Positions 51,201 through 55,490 of a stretch of DNA of 64,000 nucleotides are shown here, in pieces. The stretch's first letter is position 1. Each line of letters begins with the position of its first letter. Both the position numbers and the translations under genes were made by a program. The stretch is from Formicarius rufipectus (Eukaryota; Chordata; Aves; Passeriformes; Formicariidae): the NCBI GenBank assembly GCA_013399695.1, contig VXAU01000929.1, positions 1,135,299 to 1,199,298 on the forward strand, written 5' to 3'. The notes under the pieces are model-generated. The model was not told the DNA's origin and did not search any database. It saw only the letters and a list, made by a program, of their open reading frames with translations.

Positions 51201-51499
51201 GCAGAGTCCTGGGAGCTGGAAAACTCTGAGCAATTCCCGATGAAGTCACTGAAATTTGGTGCTTCTCTGGAGGTTGCTCATGGGCTGCCTGTGGCAACAG
51301 TCACAGAGGGAGAAATCTGATTTCACAGACAGTATTCCTTACTGTCATAATTCATGCTTCTGTTCTCTAGATCATTGCAGCCCAAGAAGAAATGCTGAAG
51401 AAGGAGAGAGAGCTGGAAGAGGCAAGGAAAAAACTGGCCCAGATCCGCCAACAGCAATACAAATTTCTCCCCACAGAGCTGAGGGAAGATGAGGGTTAA
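169..51499 (+). CDS. TLN2: Talin-2, C-terminal half (27 spliced exons; 5' part outside window)
   Basis: Talin-2 is a large cytoplasmic adaptor. Its head binds integrin beta tails, and its helical rod binds vinculin, KANK, RIAM, DLC1 and F-actin at focal adhesions and, in muscle, costameres. The 27 exons seen here join in frame to 1200 residues plus a stop. Counting back from a 2542-residue protein gives about residues 1343-2542: end of R6, R7 with R8 inserted, R9-R12, R13 (I/LWEQ actin-binding domain) and the dimerisation helix. TLN2 rather than TLN1 is chosen because the tail reads FLPTELREDEG (TLN1 ends differently, in RDEH) and because of TLN2-type stretches such as DPIQFARANQ, AFGKAEDDDVVVKTKF and SPEESIRMTKG. 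The mapping rests on remembered family sequence, not on a search. Most exons are multiples of three with phase-0 borders. The gene hosts mir-190a in a sense intron. The first exon, head domain and promoter are not in the window. Confidence 0.97.
263..4259 (+). other. TLN2 intron of 4.0 kb with LTR-like insertion
   Basis: This intron separates the first two exons of the window. About 1.86-2.5 kb carries an LTR-like block that is listed separately. About 2.6-3.3 kb is AT-rich sequence that looks unlike the surrounding intron and may be part of the same or another decayed insertion, but I cannot name it. I see no coding signal in the rest. Confidence 0.85.
1860..2500 (+). mobile_element. Probable endogenous retrovirus LTR remnant (non-coding)
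   Basis: The block has the order expected of a retroviral LTR: a U3-like stretch with short repeats of the type GCTTATTTTGTTT near 1867-1910, a TATA-like TATGCATAAAAG near 2332-2343, and AATAAA at 2432-2437. The AATAAA lies inside an inverted repeat (GAATAAAC at 2431-2438 against GTTTATTC at 2472-2479), which resembles a poly(A) hairpin in an R region. I could not find matching target-site duplications or exact ends, so both borders are approximate. No gag, pol or env coding sequence is visible next to it, so it would be a solo or truncated LTR. Confidence 0.5.
4260..4349 (+). CDS. TLN2: TLN2 window exon 2 (R7)
   Basis: Thirty codons beginning TVKGMLDNPNEPVSDLSY and ending VMENSK, about residues 1374-1403. 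The acceptor is TTTTTCCAG and the donor AAG|gtaatt. Both borders are phase 0. R7 is the rod domain bound by the KANK KN motif. The 1.16-kb intron that follows holds a tandem duplication at its 3' end, listed separately. Confidence 0.97.
5455..5521 (+). repeat. 37-bp tandem duplication spanning a 3' splice site
   Basis: The 19 bases AATTTCTGAGGTTCTTGGA occur at 5466-5484 and again at 5503-5521. Weaker similarity extends upstream of each copy to about 5455 and 5492, so the period is 37 bases. The second copy contains the real acceptor (AG at 5511-5512) and the first eight or so bases of the next exon. The first copy therefore presents a decoy acceptor (AG at 5474-5475) with the same downstream exon bases. 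Confidence 0.93.
5513..5635 (+). CDS. TLN2: TLN2 window exon 3 (R7)
   Basis: Forty-one codons beginning VLGESMAGISQNAKTGDL and ending GLTEAAAQ, about residues 1404-1444. By family alignment the glycine of VLG corresponds to TLN1 G1404, the residue reported as needed for KANK binding, so that site looks intact. The acceptor TTTCTGAG is poor in pyrimidines and is duplicated 37 bases upstream. The donor is CAG|gtaagc. I see nothing recognisable in the 1.2-kb intron that follows. Confidence 0.97.
6870..7013 (+). CDS. TLN2: TLN2 window exon 4 (R7 to R8)
   Basis: Forty-eight codons beginning AAYLVGISDPNSQAGQQGL and ending NLVDPASSPSQ, about residues 1445-1492. It crosses from the first part of R7 into R8, the four-helix bundle inserted in R7 that binds LD-motif proteins such as DLC1 and RIAM. 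The following intron is only 145 bases. Confidence 0.97.
7159..7320 (+). CDS. TLN2: TLN2 window exon 5 (R8)
   Basis: Fifty-four codons beginning VLSAATIVAKHTSALCNACR and ending NSTANLVKTIK, about residues 1493-1546. In talins this part of R8 includes a buried vinculin-binding helix and the LD-motif groove. The exon is GC-richer than its introns. I see nothing recognisable in the 1.1-kb intron after it. Confidence 0.97.
8415..8555 (+). CDS. TLN2: TLN2 window exon 6 (R8 back to R7)
   Basis: Forty-seven codons beginning ALDGDFSEENRSKCRTATAP and ending FVSIPAQISTE, about residues 1547-1593. It closes R8 and re-enters R7. The acceptor is CCCTTGCAG and the donor GAG|gtaagg. The 1.05-kb intron after it holds a 13-bp unit repeated twice at 9121-9146 and nothing else I can name. 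Confidence 0.97.
9121..9146 (+). repeat. Short tandem repeat, 13 bp x 2
   Basis: GGTGTGTCCTCCA is repeated twice, head to tail and exactly, inside an intron. Confidence 0.9.
9606..9787 (+). CDS. TLN2: TLN2 window exon 7 (end of R7)
   Basis: Sixty full codons beginning GSRAQEPILVSAKTMLESSS and ending SIKSLITSI, then AG, the first two bases of an arginine codon completed by the next exon. About residues 1594-1653. It contains NPKDPPTWSVLAGHSHTVS, typical of talin R7. The donor is AG|gtatgt. The 1.05-kb intron after it has a (TG)-rich run at 10643-10663. Confidence 0.97.
10643..10663 (+). repeat. (TG)n microsatellite
   Basis: Imperfect alternating TG run about 170 bases upstream of an exon. 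A short simple repeat. Confidence 0.85.
10833..10965 (+). CDS. TLN2: TLN2 window exon 8 (R9)
   Basis: One base completes arginine 1654. Then come 44 codons beginning DKAPGQRECDFSIDGINRC and ending ATRDDISVE, about residues 1655-1698. R9 is the rod domain that packs on the head F3 lobe to autoinhibit talin. The exon is GC-rich, ending at donor GAG|gtaagg. The 2.07-kb intron after it carries a solo LTR and a purine-rich tandem repeat. Confidence 0.97.
11027..11712. mobile_element. ERV solo LTR with 5-bp target-site duplications (GAGGG)
   Basis: The element runs from TGTGCTAGTTTAG at 11032 to CTAAAACCAGGACA ending at 11707 (676 bp). It is flanked by GAGGG at 11027-11031 and GAGGG at 11708-11712. 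TG...CA ends, short imperfect terminal inverted repeats and a 5-bp duplication are the marks of a retroviral LTR, most often class III (ERVL-like) for 5 bp. No internal retroviral genes are present. A near-identical relative lies at 31.72-32.40 kb. I cannot decide the element's own orientation from sequence alone. Confidence 0.93.
12820..12884 (+). repeat. Purine-rich tandem repeat, 26 bp x 2.5
   Basis: Two 26-base units (12820-12845 and 12846-12871), each of the form G-AAAGGAGAA-A-GGTTG-AAGAGG, are followed by half a unit to 12884. The rest of the intron before it is unremarkable. Confidence 0.85.
13040..13141 (+). CDS. TLN2: TLN2 window exon 9 (R9)
   Basis: Thirty-four codons beginning ALQEQLTSVVQEIGHLIDPI and ending GEAAQLGHK, about residues 1699-1732. 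The acceptor is CCCTGTTAG and the donor AAG|gtacgt. The 513-base intron after it shows nothing I can name. Confidence 0.97.
13655..13825 (+). CDS. TLN2: TLN2 window exon 10 (R9)
   Basis: Fifty-seven codons beginning VTQLASYFEPLVLAAVGVAS and ending YAAKEGGGNPK, about residues 1733-1789. The glutamate in TLAESALQ falls at about 1772 and by alignment is the counterpart of TLN1 E1770, which makes the key salt bridge with head F3 in the autoinhibited form, so that contact looks conserved. The 623-base intron after it shows nothing I can name. Confidence 0.97.
14449..14595 (+). CDS. TLN2: TLN2 window exon 11 (R9 to R10)
   Basis: Forty-nine codons beginning ASHTHDAITEAAQLMKEAVD and ending DSIAEAMTK, about residues 1790-1838. 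The donor is AAG|gtgagc. The 852-base intron after it shows nothing I can name. Confidence 0.97.
15448..15549 (+). CDS. TLN2: TLN2 window exon 12 (R10)
   Basis: Thirty-four codons beginning LDEGTPPDPKGTFVDYQTTV and ending AIAVTAQEM, about residues 1839-1872. The 1.67-kb intron after it holds a CR1 fragment and ends in a long pyrimidine tract, both listed separately. Confidence 0.97.
16386..16680 (-). mobile_element. CR1 LINE 3' fragment, reverse orientation
   Basis: The sequence begins TCACAGAATCA, the reverse complement of the CR1 3'-terminal short repeat. It continues with typical CR1 text read on the opposite strand, such as ACACCTCCAGGGATGGTGAC and CTGGGCAGCCCATTCC. It is a 5'-truncated, non-coding copy of the common bird retroposon, about 295 bases long. 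Confidence 0.93.
17158..17210 (+). promoter_or_regulatory. Expanded polypyrimidine tract before exon 13
   Basis: A (TCTCTCTTTC)-like run leads into TTCTTTTTGCAG. It is both a simple repeat and the polypyrimidine tract of the acceptor, giving U2AF or PTB an unusually long binding surface. Confidence 0.85.
17215..17334 (+). CDS. TLN2: TLN2 window exon 13 (R10)
   Basis: Forty codons beginning MTKSVTNPEELGGLASQM and ending LAAATAEPEE, about residues 1873-1912. The donor GAG|gtctgc departs from consensus at +3 and +4. The border is fixed by family alignment, since the next exon starts IGFQIRTRVQ directly after PEE. The reading frame stays open 405 bases past the donor to a stop at 17737-17739, and the first part of the intron is GC-rich. 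The rest of the 1.38-kb intron shows nothing I can name. Confidence 0.94.
18719..18865 (+). CDS. TLN2: TLN2 window exon 14 (R10)
   Basis: Forty-nine codons beginning IGFQIRTRVQELGHGCIFLV and ending IECARAVTEK, about residues 1913-1961. The acceptor CCATGTAG has a short pyrimidine context. The donor is AAG|gtagga. The 718-base intron after it shows nothing I can name. Confidence 0.97.
19584..19750 (+). CDS. TLN2: TLN2 window exon 15 (R10 to R11)
   Basis: Fifty-five codons beginning VSLVLSALQAGNKGTQACIT and ending NNESFADH, then AG of a split arginine codon. About residues 1962-2016. It includes SGIIADLDTTIMFATAGTLN, strongly conserved in talins. The 1.44-kb intron after it contains a 17-base T run at 20024-20040 and otherwise nothing I can name. 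Confidence 0.97.
20024..20040 (+). repeat. Poly(T) run, 17 bases
   Basis: Uninterrupted T tract in an intron. It could be a mononucleotide repeat or the tail of a reverse-strand retroposon, but no element is visible beside it. Confidence 0.85.
21194..21377 (+). CDS. TLN2: TLN2 window exon 16 (R11)
   Basis: One base completes arginine 2017. Then 61 codons run from ENILKTAKALVEDTKLLVSG to LGSDDPETQ, about residues 2018-2078. The acceptor is CCTACAG and the donor CAG|gtgaga. The 1.89-kb intron after it has a poly(T) run and an old CR1 piece. Confidence 0.97.
22027..22044 (+). repeat. Poly(T) run, 18 bases
   Basis: Uninterrupted T tract within an intron, part of a longer CTTTCTTCTTTT pyrimidine stretch. 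Confidence 0.85.
22885..23030 (-). mobile_element. Ancient CR1 LINE fragment, reverse orientation
   Basis: The stretch around GACCCTTCCCC, TTAATGTCTTCT and GGCACCCAGAACTGCACACA with GACTTGAGG matches the order of a mid-3' part of CR1 read on the opposite strand. It is diverged and the borders are approximate. Confidence 0.6.
23267..23392 (+). CDS. TLN2: TLN2 window exon 17 (R11)
   Basis: Forty-two codons beginning VVLINAIKDVAKALSDLIGA and ending MYQLKGAAK, about residues 2079-2120. The donor is AAG|gtaaaa. The 1.33-kb intron after it shows nothing I can name. Confidence 0.97.
24724..24840 (+). CDS. TLN2: TLN2 window exon 18 (R11 to R12)
   Basis: Thirty-nine codons beginning VMVTNVTSLLKTVKAVEDEA and ending IEYIKQELT, about residues 2121-2159. 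The 2.14-kb intron after it shows nothing I can name. Confidence 0.97.
26979..27164 (+). CDS. TLN2: TLN2 window exon 19 (R12)
   Basis: Sixty-two codons beginning VFQSSEVPEKASSPEESIRM and ending AVADMLTACK, about residues 2160-2221. It contains SCRQEDVIATANLSRKA, near invariant in talins. A TG-rich microsatellite starts about 30 bases past the donor. Confidence 0.97.
27195..27227 (+). repeat. (TG)n microsatellite next to a donor site
   Basis: An imperfect TG run that in RNA would be UG-rich, a possible site for UG-binding splicing factors (CELF or TDP-43 type). That role is inferred from base content only. Confidence 0.8.
29740..29915 (+). mobile_element. Ancient CR1 LINE fragment, forward orientation
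   Basis: Reads TGTGTCTGGGGTTGGGCTCC and then, after diverged sequence, CAGCCTGGAGAAGAGGTGGC, in the order and spacing found in CR1 3' halves. It is diverged, the borders are approximate, and it is non-coding. Confidence 0.65.
31717..32405. mobile_element. ERV solo LTR with 5-bp target-site duplications (CAGGG)
   Basis: The element runs from TGTGCTGGTTTAG at 31722 to CTAAAACCAGGACA ending at 32400 (679 bp). It is flanked by CAGGG at 31717-31721 and CAGGG at 32401-32405. It is the same family and the same orientation as the LTR at 11.03 kb and is aligned over its whole length with scattered substitutions and small indels. It has no internal genes. Confidence 0.93.
32536..32643 (+). CDS. TLN2: TLN2 window exon 20 (R12)
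   Basis: Thirty-six codons beginning QASYHPDVSDEVRERALRFG and ending ELLEHVLL, about residues 2222-2257. The exon is markedly GC-rich compared with its introns. The acceptor CCTCCCCAG lies only about 130 bases after the end of a solo LTR, so the branch point and pyrimidine tract are close to inserted sequence. Confidence 0.97.
32644..36220 (+). other. TLN2 intron of 3.6 kb, nothing recognised
   Basis: No coding, RNA or repeat element that I can name. Composition is that of ordinary intron. Confidence 0.75.
36221..36326 (+). CDS. TLN2: TLN2 window exon 21 (end of R12)
   Basis: Thirty-five codons beginning ILQKPTPELKHQLASLSKRV and ending IQSAEAMK, then G of a split glycine codon. About residues 2258-2292. 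The donor is G|gtgagc. The 2.1-kb intron after it contains a short direct repeat (CACTGTTCTTATAA at 36906 and 36934) and a pyrimidine simple repeat at 37482-37518. Confidence 0.96.
37482..37518 (+). repeat. (CTCTCCC)n pyrimidine-rich simple repeat
   Basis: A run of TCC and CTC units in mid-intron, far from any splice site. Confidence 0.8.
38428..38552 (+). CDS. TLN2: TLN2 window exon 22 (R13, I/LWEQ domain start)
   Basis: Two bases complete the glycine. Then 41 codons run from AEWVDPEDPTVIAETELLGA to LKPRAKPK, about residues 2294-2334. This opens the C-terminal actin-binding domain. The KLEQLKPR stretch is near identical in both talins. The donor is AAG|gtgagt. Confidence 0.97.
41479..41563 (+). 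ncRNA. MIR190A: microRNA precursor mir-190a
   Basis: An 85-base hairpin with the vertebrate mir-190a layout. The 5p mature sequence lies at 41493-41514 (starts TGATATGTTTGATATA, seed GATATGT). The loop is TGTTATTTAATCCAA, and the 3p strand lies at 41530-41550 (CTATATATCAAACATATTCC plus one base). The arms pair as TGATATGTTTGATATATTAGG against the 3p arm with few mismatches, and the flanks CTCTGTG and CAGTGT extend the stem. In mammals mir-190a sits in a sense intron of TLN2, and this copy keeps that position. It is a regulatory RNA loaded into Argonaute. Confidence 0.98.
44291..44320 (+). repeat. 30-bp dispersed repeat, copy A
   Basis: ATACGTGGCCCAGACGTGGT followed by TCTGTTTAAA. It matches positions 45389-45418 at 28 of 30 bases. 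Confidence 0.85.
45120..45245 (+). CDS. TLN2: TLN2 window exon 23 (R13, I/LWEQ)
   Basis: Forty-two codons beginning QADETLDFEEQILEAAKSIA and ending RELVAQGK, about residues 2335-2376. It carries the first I/LWEQ helices. The acceptor TTGGTTATAG has a poor pyrimidine tract. The donor is AAG|gtgggt. Confidence 0.97.
45389..45418 (+). repeat. 30-bp dispersed repeat, copy B
   Basis: ATACATGGCCCAGACCTGGT followed by TCTGTTTAAA. It is the partner of the copy 1.1 kb upstream. The two copies bracket an exon. The rest of this 1.7-kb intron shows nothing I can name. Confidence 0.85.
46944..47006 (+). CDS. TLN2: TLN2 window exon 24 (R13)
   Basis: A small exon of 21 codons, VGAIPANAADDGQWSQGLIS plus A, about residues 2377-2397. 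The tryptophan is the W of the I/LWEQ signature. The intron after it is only 93 bases, so the pair may be recognised by intron definition. Confidence 0.97.
47100..47282 (+). CDS. TLN2: TLN2 window exon 25 (R13)
   Basis: Sixty-one codons beginning ARMVAAATSNLCEAANASVQ and ending DSEAMRRLQ, about residues 2398-2458. It contains GHASEEKLISSAKQVAASTA, the E and Q part of the I/LWEQ signature that contacts F-actin. The 1.78-kb intron after it ends in an 11-bp tandem repeat that forms the next acceptor. Confidence 0.97.
49022..49061 (+). repeat. 11-bp minisatellite forming a polypyrimidine tract
   Basis: The unit GCCTGTCCCCT is repeated from 49031, preceded by a partial unit and followed directly by the acceptor AG at 49062-49063. 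Repeat-number changes would alter the tract of this splice site. Confidence 0.9.
49064..49189 (+). CDS. TLN2: TLN2 window exon 26 (end of R13)
   Basis: Forty-two codons beginning AAGNAVKRASDNLVRAAQKA and ending VKTKFVGGIAQ, about residues 2459-2500. The acidic AEDDD link is talin-2 type. The 3' half of this exon is repeated after an N gap, at 49940-50002. This copy is taken as the real one because it is complete and has both splice sites. Confidence 0.96.
49127..49600 (+). repeat. 474-bp duplicated block, copy 1 (left of gap)
   Basis: Runs from within exon 26 (TTCGGCAAGGCAG) through its donor into a CR1 element and stops exactly at the N gap. It matches 49940-50413 at every position except one (T at 49509, G at 50322). 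Confidence 0.97.
49203..49600 (+). mobile_element. CR1 LINE 3' fragment, forward orientation, cut by gap
   Basis: Reads GGAGAGGAGGAGGCTCAGGG, GACATCAGGAAGAAATTCTT and ACTGGAATGGGCTGCCCAGA, the usual CR1 3' order. It is truncated by the run of N. Confidence 0.92.
49601..49939. other. Assembly gap (339 N)
   Basis: A run of N between two copies of the same sequence. Its true length and content are unknown. Confidence 0.99.
49940..50002 (+). pseudogene. TLN2: Second, partial copy of TLN2 exon 26 (likely assembly duplicate)
   Basis: Sixty-three bases identical to the 3' half of exon 26, encoding FGKAEDDDVVVKTKFVGGIA plus Q with the same donor. Its 5' half and acceptor would lie in the gap. If it is real and complete it would add an in-frame 42-residue repeat to R13. 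The placement at a gap edge and near-perfect identity favour an artefact. Confidence 0.8.
49940..50413 (+). repeat. 474-bp duplicated block, copy 2 (right of gap)
   Basis: Begins at the first base after the gap. It is offset 813 bases from copy 1, with one mismatch. It continues past the copy-1 end into the rest of the CR1 element and normal intron. Confidence 0.97.
50016..50441 (+). mobile_element. CR1 LINE 3' fragment, forward orientation, with 3' terminus
   Basis: Same element as on the left of the gap but complete to its 3' end, which reads GATTCTGTGATTC, the CR1 terminal short repeat. It is non-coding. Confidence 0.94.
50668..50693 (+). repeat. 13-bp tandem repeat x 2
   Basis: TCTTTTTAGACTT is repeated twice, head to tail, in the last intron. 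The remaining 50.7-51.37 kb of that intron shows nothing I can name. Confidence 0.88.
51371..51499 (+). CDS. TLN2: TLN2 last coding exon (dimerisation helix) with stop
   Basis: Forty-two codons and TAA: IIAAQEEMLKKERELEEARK, then KLAQIRQQQYKFLPTELRED and EG, residues about 2501-2542. This single charged helix forms the antiparallel coiled-coil dimer that is required for actin binding by the neighbouring R13 domain. The acceptor is TGTTCTCTAG. The ending LREDEG is the talin-2 type. Confidence 0.98.
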   Translation: MIAAQEEMLKKERELEEARKKLAQIRQQQYKFLPTELREDEG

Positions 51500-51519
51500 C
51501 CTGCTGAGATTTTCTTCCT

Positions 51520-51600
51520 TTTTCTCTTTTTTTTTTTTCCCTTTTTTTTTGTTTTGCTTTTTTGTTTCGTTTTGTTGTTGGTTTTTTTTTTTTTTCTTTT
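51520..51600 (+). repeat. T-rich low-complexity tract just after the stop codon
   Basis: T runs broken by C and G, including GTTTTGC and GTTTCGTTTTG. In RNA it would be U-rich, of the kind bound by ELAV/HuR or TIA1 proteins, though binding is not shown. Confidence 0.9.
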
Positions 51601-54168
51601 AAAGAAATAAGCTAAAGGGGGACAGCACGTTGAGAACTGCTCTGACAGCATACTGGTATGCCAAGCACTTAGCTAAAGACCTGCCTGTGGTAGCTTTGGA
51701 TGAGCAGAGGGCAGCAAACACTTGTTCTTTCCCATCTGCCCAGCTGGGGTGCATGATGATCAAATAATGGTACAGTGTTAGGTTCATCATTCCTGTTCCT
51801 TCCTTGACTTCTATCTCAGGAGAGAATGTTTCACTTTTTACTAAAGATACTAAGTCAGTATTATTGTCACTTTCCTGATGCTAGAGGTGTTTATGGTTCC
51901 TTGACTCGTTGTAAAACATTCATGCTATTAGTGGGAAAACAGTCAAGAAATCTTTCATGTGATGAATATCACTTGAGCTGGTGGTTCTCCCCCAACTCCC
52001 CTTGTGAAAAGAAGACCCTGATGGAGAAGGATGTCTGGCTGAGCAGAGAGACACTCCTGAGTGTGTCTTTGAAGAAGATGCCTGTCATCTTTTGGTCTTA
52101 CACAGCTGGTTCACCCCAAAACTGGAGGAATTGTCTCTGCACCTCTTTGCACTAATAGTGTTGCTCCTCAACTGACACCAACGAGCTTCGGCTTGGACAG
52201 TATTTGGGTTTACAAAATGTGGCAATAGCCATTCTTTAAAGAGCTCAGAAAACAAAGAAATGGAAACCTTGTCACTGCCTCAGTAATAGCAGGTTCATGA
52301 AAGAAAATGCTGTTTCAATTATATACCTCTAATGTGTGACTACTTTTACAGTATTATACACACAAACACATGCTCTAACATGGGACTGAAGAGTTTGCAT
52401 TTTGTTTTTTAACTGAAATTCGTGCTGTGGTATTTCTGTGAGAATGTATGTCAGTGAAAAAAGGGAAATGCCCAGTACAACAGAAGACTGTCACAACTCT
52501 TGTTATTCTTCTAATAATTGCATTTATAATTATTATGTTTTGAAACCTGTGGAAATTGTAGGCGAAAAGAATAAGTGAATTACAAGTAGGCTTTTCCTGT
52601 AATATATTTTTTAAAAATTTGGACTCTAGGGAGTTTATTTCATAGTTGCTATTGATGAAAATGTATTCACCAAGGAACTGCAAAGAAGGAATAGCAGCAA
52701 TCTGTCAGCAATCTTTGTCATCAGCTGCAGAAAGGTACAGTGTGCTCTCAATATCTCTGTTGTGACCTAAACTTTGGGTAGAGTAACACACCTTACTCTG
52801 TCAAAGAAAGAACACAAATCACAGCAACTTCAACTAGCAAAAGCTCAACCATTTGACTCACTACAGAAGCACCAACAATAATCGCCAACGTCTCCAACTC
52901 CACTCAAGTCCTTTTAAACAATAATGGCAAGTCTGTTTGGGTCAAAGGGTGTTGCCACTGCAGCCCTCCTGAGGGCTGTGCTGTCCTTCAGGTCCCTGCC
53001 AGCACATCCAGCTGAGCCTCTCGTGTCACAGACACACCTGCCCAGGTGTCCTTGGTGCAGAGAACACTTGTCCTGCAGCCTCCCCAGTCACCCCGTGGTG
53101 GTGGTAGGTTTATCAGTTTAGGTAGTGCTAACTCCTCACTTAAGTTCCCTGCATGAGATAGAATTACCAGGAGCTTTGTCACACTAGTGTTAAATATATA
53201 GCAACAAACTGCTAGAGAATTAACAAATATTCCAGTGTACAGAGTTTTTTTATTGTTACAGTCTCTTCTCTGATGCTGATGTATTTCAGACTCAGTAGAG
53301 TTGCTGGAGAATCCACAATCATGAGAGGAAAAAAATTGGCATATCCCAACTGGAATCAGTGGCATTGCCAGATGTGTGGGTTGGGTGCACATGCAGACCC
53401 TGTGCCATCAGAGACAATGTGCAATTCCATGTTCTGTGATTTTTAGCCCAAGCAGTTGGGTTGGTTTTCATTCATCTCACTGTGAACAGTGTTACAGGAT
53501 CTCAACTCCTACACCAAGAGAAAGGCTTCCTGTGAAGGCTGAACTGGTATTTATTGCTGTAAGACCTCAACTAAAGACAGCTCTAGTGATGGGGATTTTC
53601 TGCTGCTGTTGGGAGGTTCAACTTCTTTGCAGCTTGTCTCCTTTTTCACCTGGAGAGCCTCACATTCCCATCTCTGTTTTGGAAAGGTCTGCAAGATTGA
53701 TTTGTTACTGCTTCCCTTTCCACCTGTGTCTAACCTATTATTTGATCTCATTAAGGCACAAAGCAAGAGGATGCTGTCTTTAGCACCATGCCACTATTTT
53801 ATTGCAGCTGTAGTACTGTTGTATTATATTTTGGTCAGGATGGTATTTGCCAGTTTGTTGTAAGCCAAAAACATGGTCAAATGCAACTATGTATGGAAAT
53901 TATATAGCTGGGAAACTTCTATCAGTATGTTAGAAGGAAAGAGCATGTTCAAATAGTGTTCCAGAGAAAATTGTTTGGGAAGTCCATTTTAGCAGTCATT
54001 TTGAGACTTCTCTGTTTCTAATTTAATGCCCCCTCTTATTTGACAGAAAGTATTTTCTCCTTAGCTGGGGCTCCACAGAGGAGCCACAGCCAGATGAATA
54101 GCTGAGCTGGACAACTGAAGTATTTTTGTACTCAGAATTTGGGGTCTTCATTGGTGAACCATTAAGAG

Positions 54169-54174
54169 AATAAA
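54169..54174 (+). promoter_or_regulatory. TLN2: Candidate poly(A) signal (proximal)
   Basis: AATAAA within AGAGAATAAAAGG, 2.7 kb after the stop, followed by a T-rich stretch at 54187-54215. Confidence 0.4.
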
Positions 54175-55465
54175 AGGTCATCTGAAGTCTTTCCATTTTT
54201 TCTTGCTGTTCTAATTTGCAGTATCACTGAAGTCCATGTGGGAAGGTCTGTGGAGTTTGGAACTGGTCCATGCATTTCCTTGGCATGGGCACTTGCAGCA
54301 GGAAGTGACAAGTTGGAGTAAGGGGCAGATGCTAATTAATAAGAAGGACAGATGTTTACTTTGTTCTGTTACCTTGTGAAATGGTAAATGAGCTCTGTTG
54401 TATCTCACCCTTCTTCATGTGGAATTCACTTTAAGAATTGTATGCAAATTAAAAACAAAAATGCCTCAAAGCTCTTTGTGAACAAATAGTCTGATGTCAT
54501 TTCTCCCAGCTATTCAGAAAATAGTTTGAACATTTTATTGATCTAAATTTCTGTGCATGAAAAGCCTCAACAAAAAGGTTTGAACCAGAAATTGAATTCT
54601 AGACTCCTGTCTTATCTGTCCCTTTCCCTTGGATTTTCTGCATCTTCATTACTTAATTCCTACTGAAGGGAGGAATATAAAGTCCAGAAACCTCCTCAAC
54701 CTAAATATGCTTAGATTTTGAGCACATTTTTGTTTTCCATCAGTGCAAACTGCTAAGATACTCACTCCAGGAGCATAGCATTTATCTTCTCTACATATTT
54801 TTAAACCTCTGGGGTTTTTTGAATTTTGTTTTATTTTTCTTTGGGGGTCATGGGTTGGGTGGGGTTTTTTGGGGGAGTGCCCTGTACTGTACAAGTTTTG
54901 TCCCTATGGAGTTGCATTGTGATCAACAAGGAGAGAGTTGTCTGCCCATAATTGTCTTGATTCTCCAGACCTGCTTGTCCATATTCCATATTCAATGTTG
55001 TTTGCATTGAGCACTTTGTGGTTGGTCATATTTGGGGAACAAAACGTTCCTGTGGCCCAAAGGTTGTGGTGCCAAGTGCAGAAACTCTTTGGTCATGAGT
55101 TCCAAGTTGCTCTCATTTACTCCGCTACAAATAAGTGCTATTTTGTCACTTTTTGAAAAGCATTTTAAAAATTACTAAAGCAGTACAGACTCCTGTTTTT
55201 TTCTCAAATTAATCCACTTTATTGCACTAACAACAAGTGGAAGGTGAAGAACCTTCTGTTCGAGACAGTTTTGAAATTTATGTGCTGGAGTTTCTGGAGC
55301 TTGAGCTCTCACTTCAGTGTCCTCCCTTCCTGTTGAAGTGTTAACCCCAGGAAAGTTAGAATTCCCAGGTGACAGAGGAGAATGTTCCATTTAAAGTCCT
55401 GCTGTGTAGTCAAAACCATGACTGCTTGGTCTGTGATACATGTCAGTGCCCATTCGATATCCTTA

Positions 55466-55471
55466 AATAAA
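55466..55471 (+). promoter_or_regulatory. TLN2: Candidate poly(A) signal (distal)
   Basis: AATAAA within CCTTAAATAAAGTAC, 4.0 kb after the stop, with CA dinucleotides 10-25 bases on and a GT-rich stretch about 60-100 bases downstream. Confidence 0.5.
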
Positions 55472-55490
55472 GTACATGTTCAACACACAT

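Larger units (their letters stand above)
51500..55490 (+). other. TLN2: TLN2 3' untranslated region (3' end inferred)
   Basis: About 4 kb of non-coding, AT-rich sequence follows the stop. It begins with a T-rich stretch (about 51520-51600) that in mRNA would be a long U/GU-rich tract. A candidate end is set by AATAAA at 55466-55471, followed by a GT-rich stretch near 55525-55565. A long UTR is in line with mammalian TLN2 as I remember it. The exact end is an inference. A shorter form could use the earlier AATAAA at 54169. Confidence 0.6.

Noticed and set aside
169..51499. Assignment to talin-1 (TLN1) instead of talin-2
   Set aside because: The C-terminus, the AEDDD linker and the mir-190a intron all match TLN2. 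TLN1 differs at these places.
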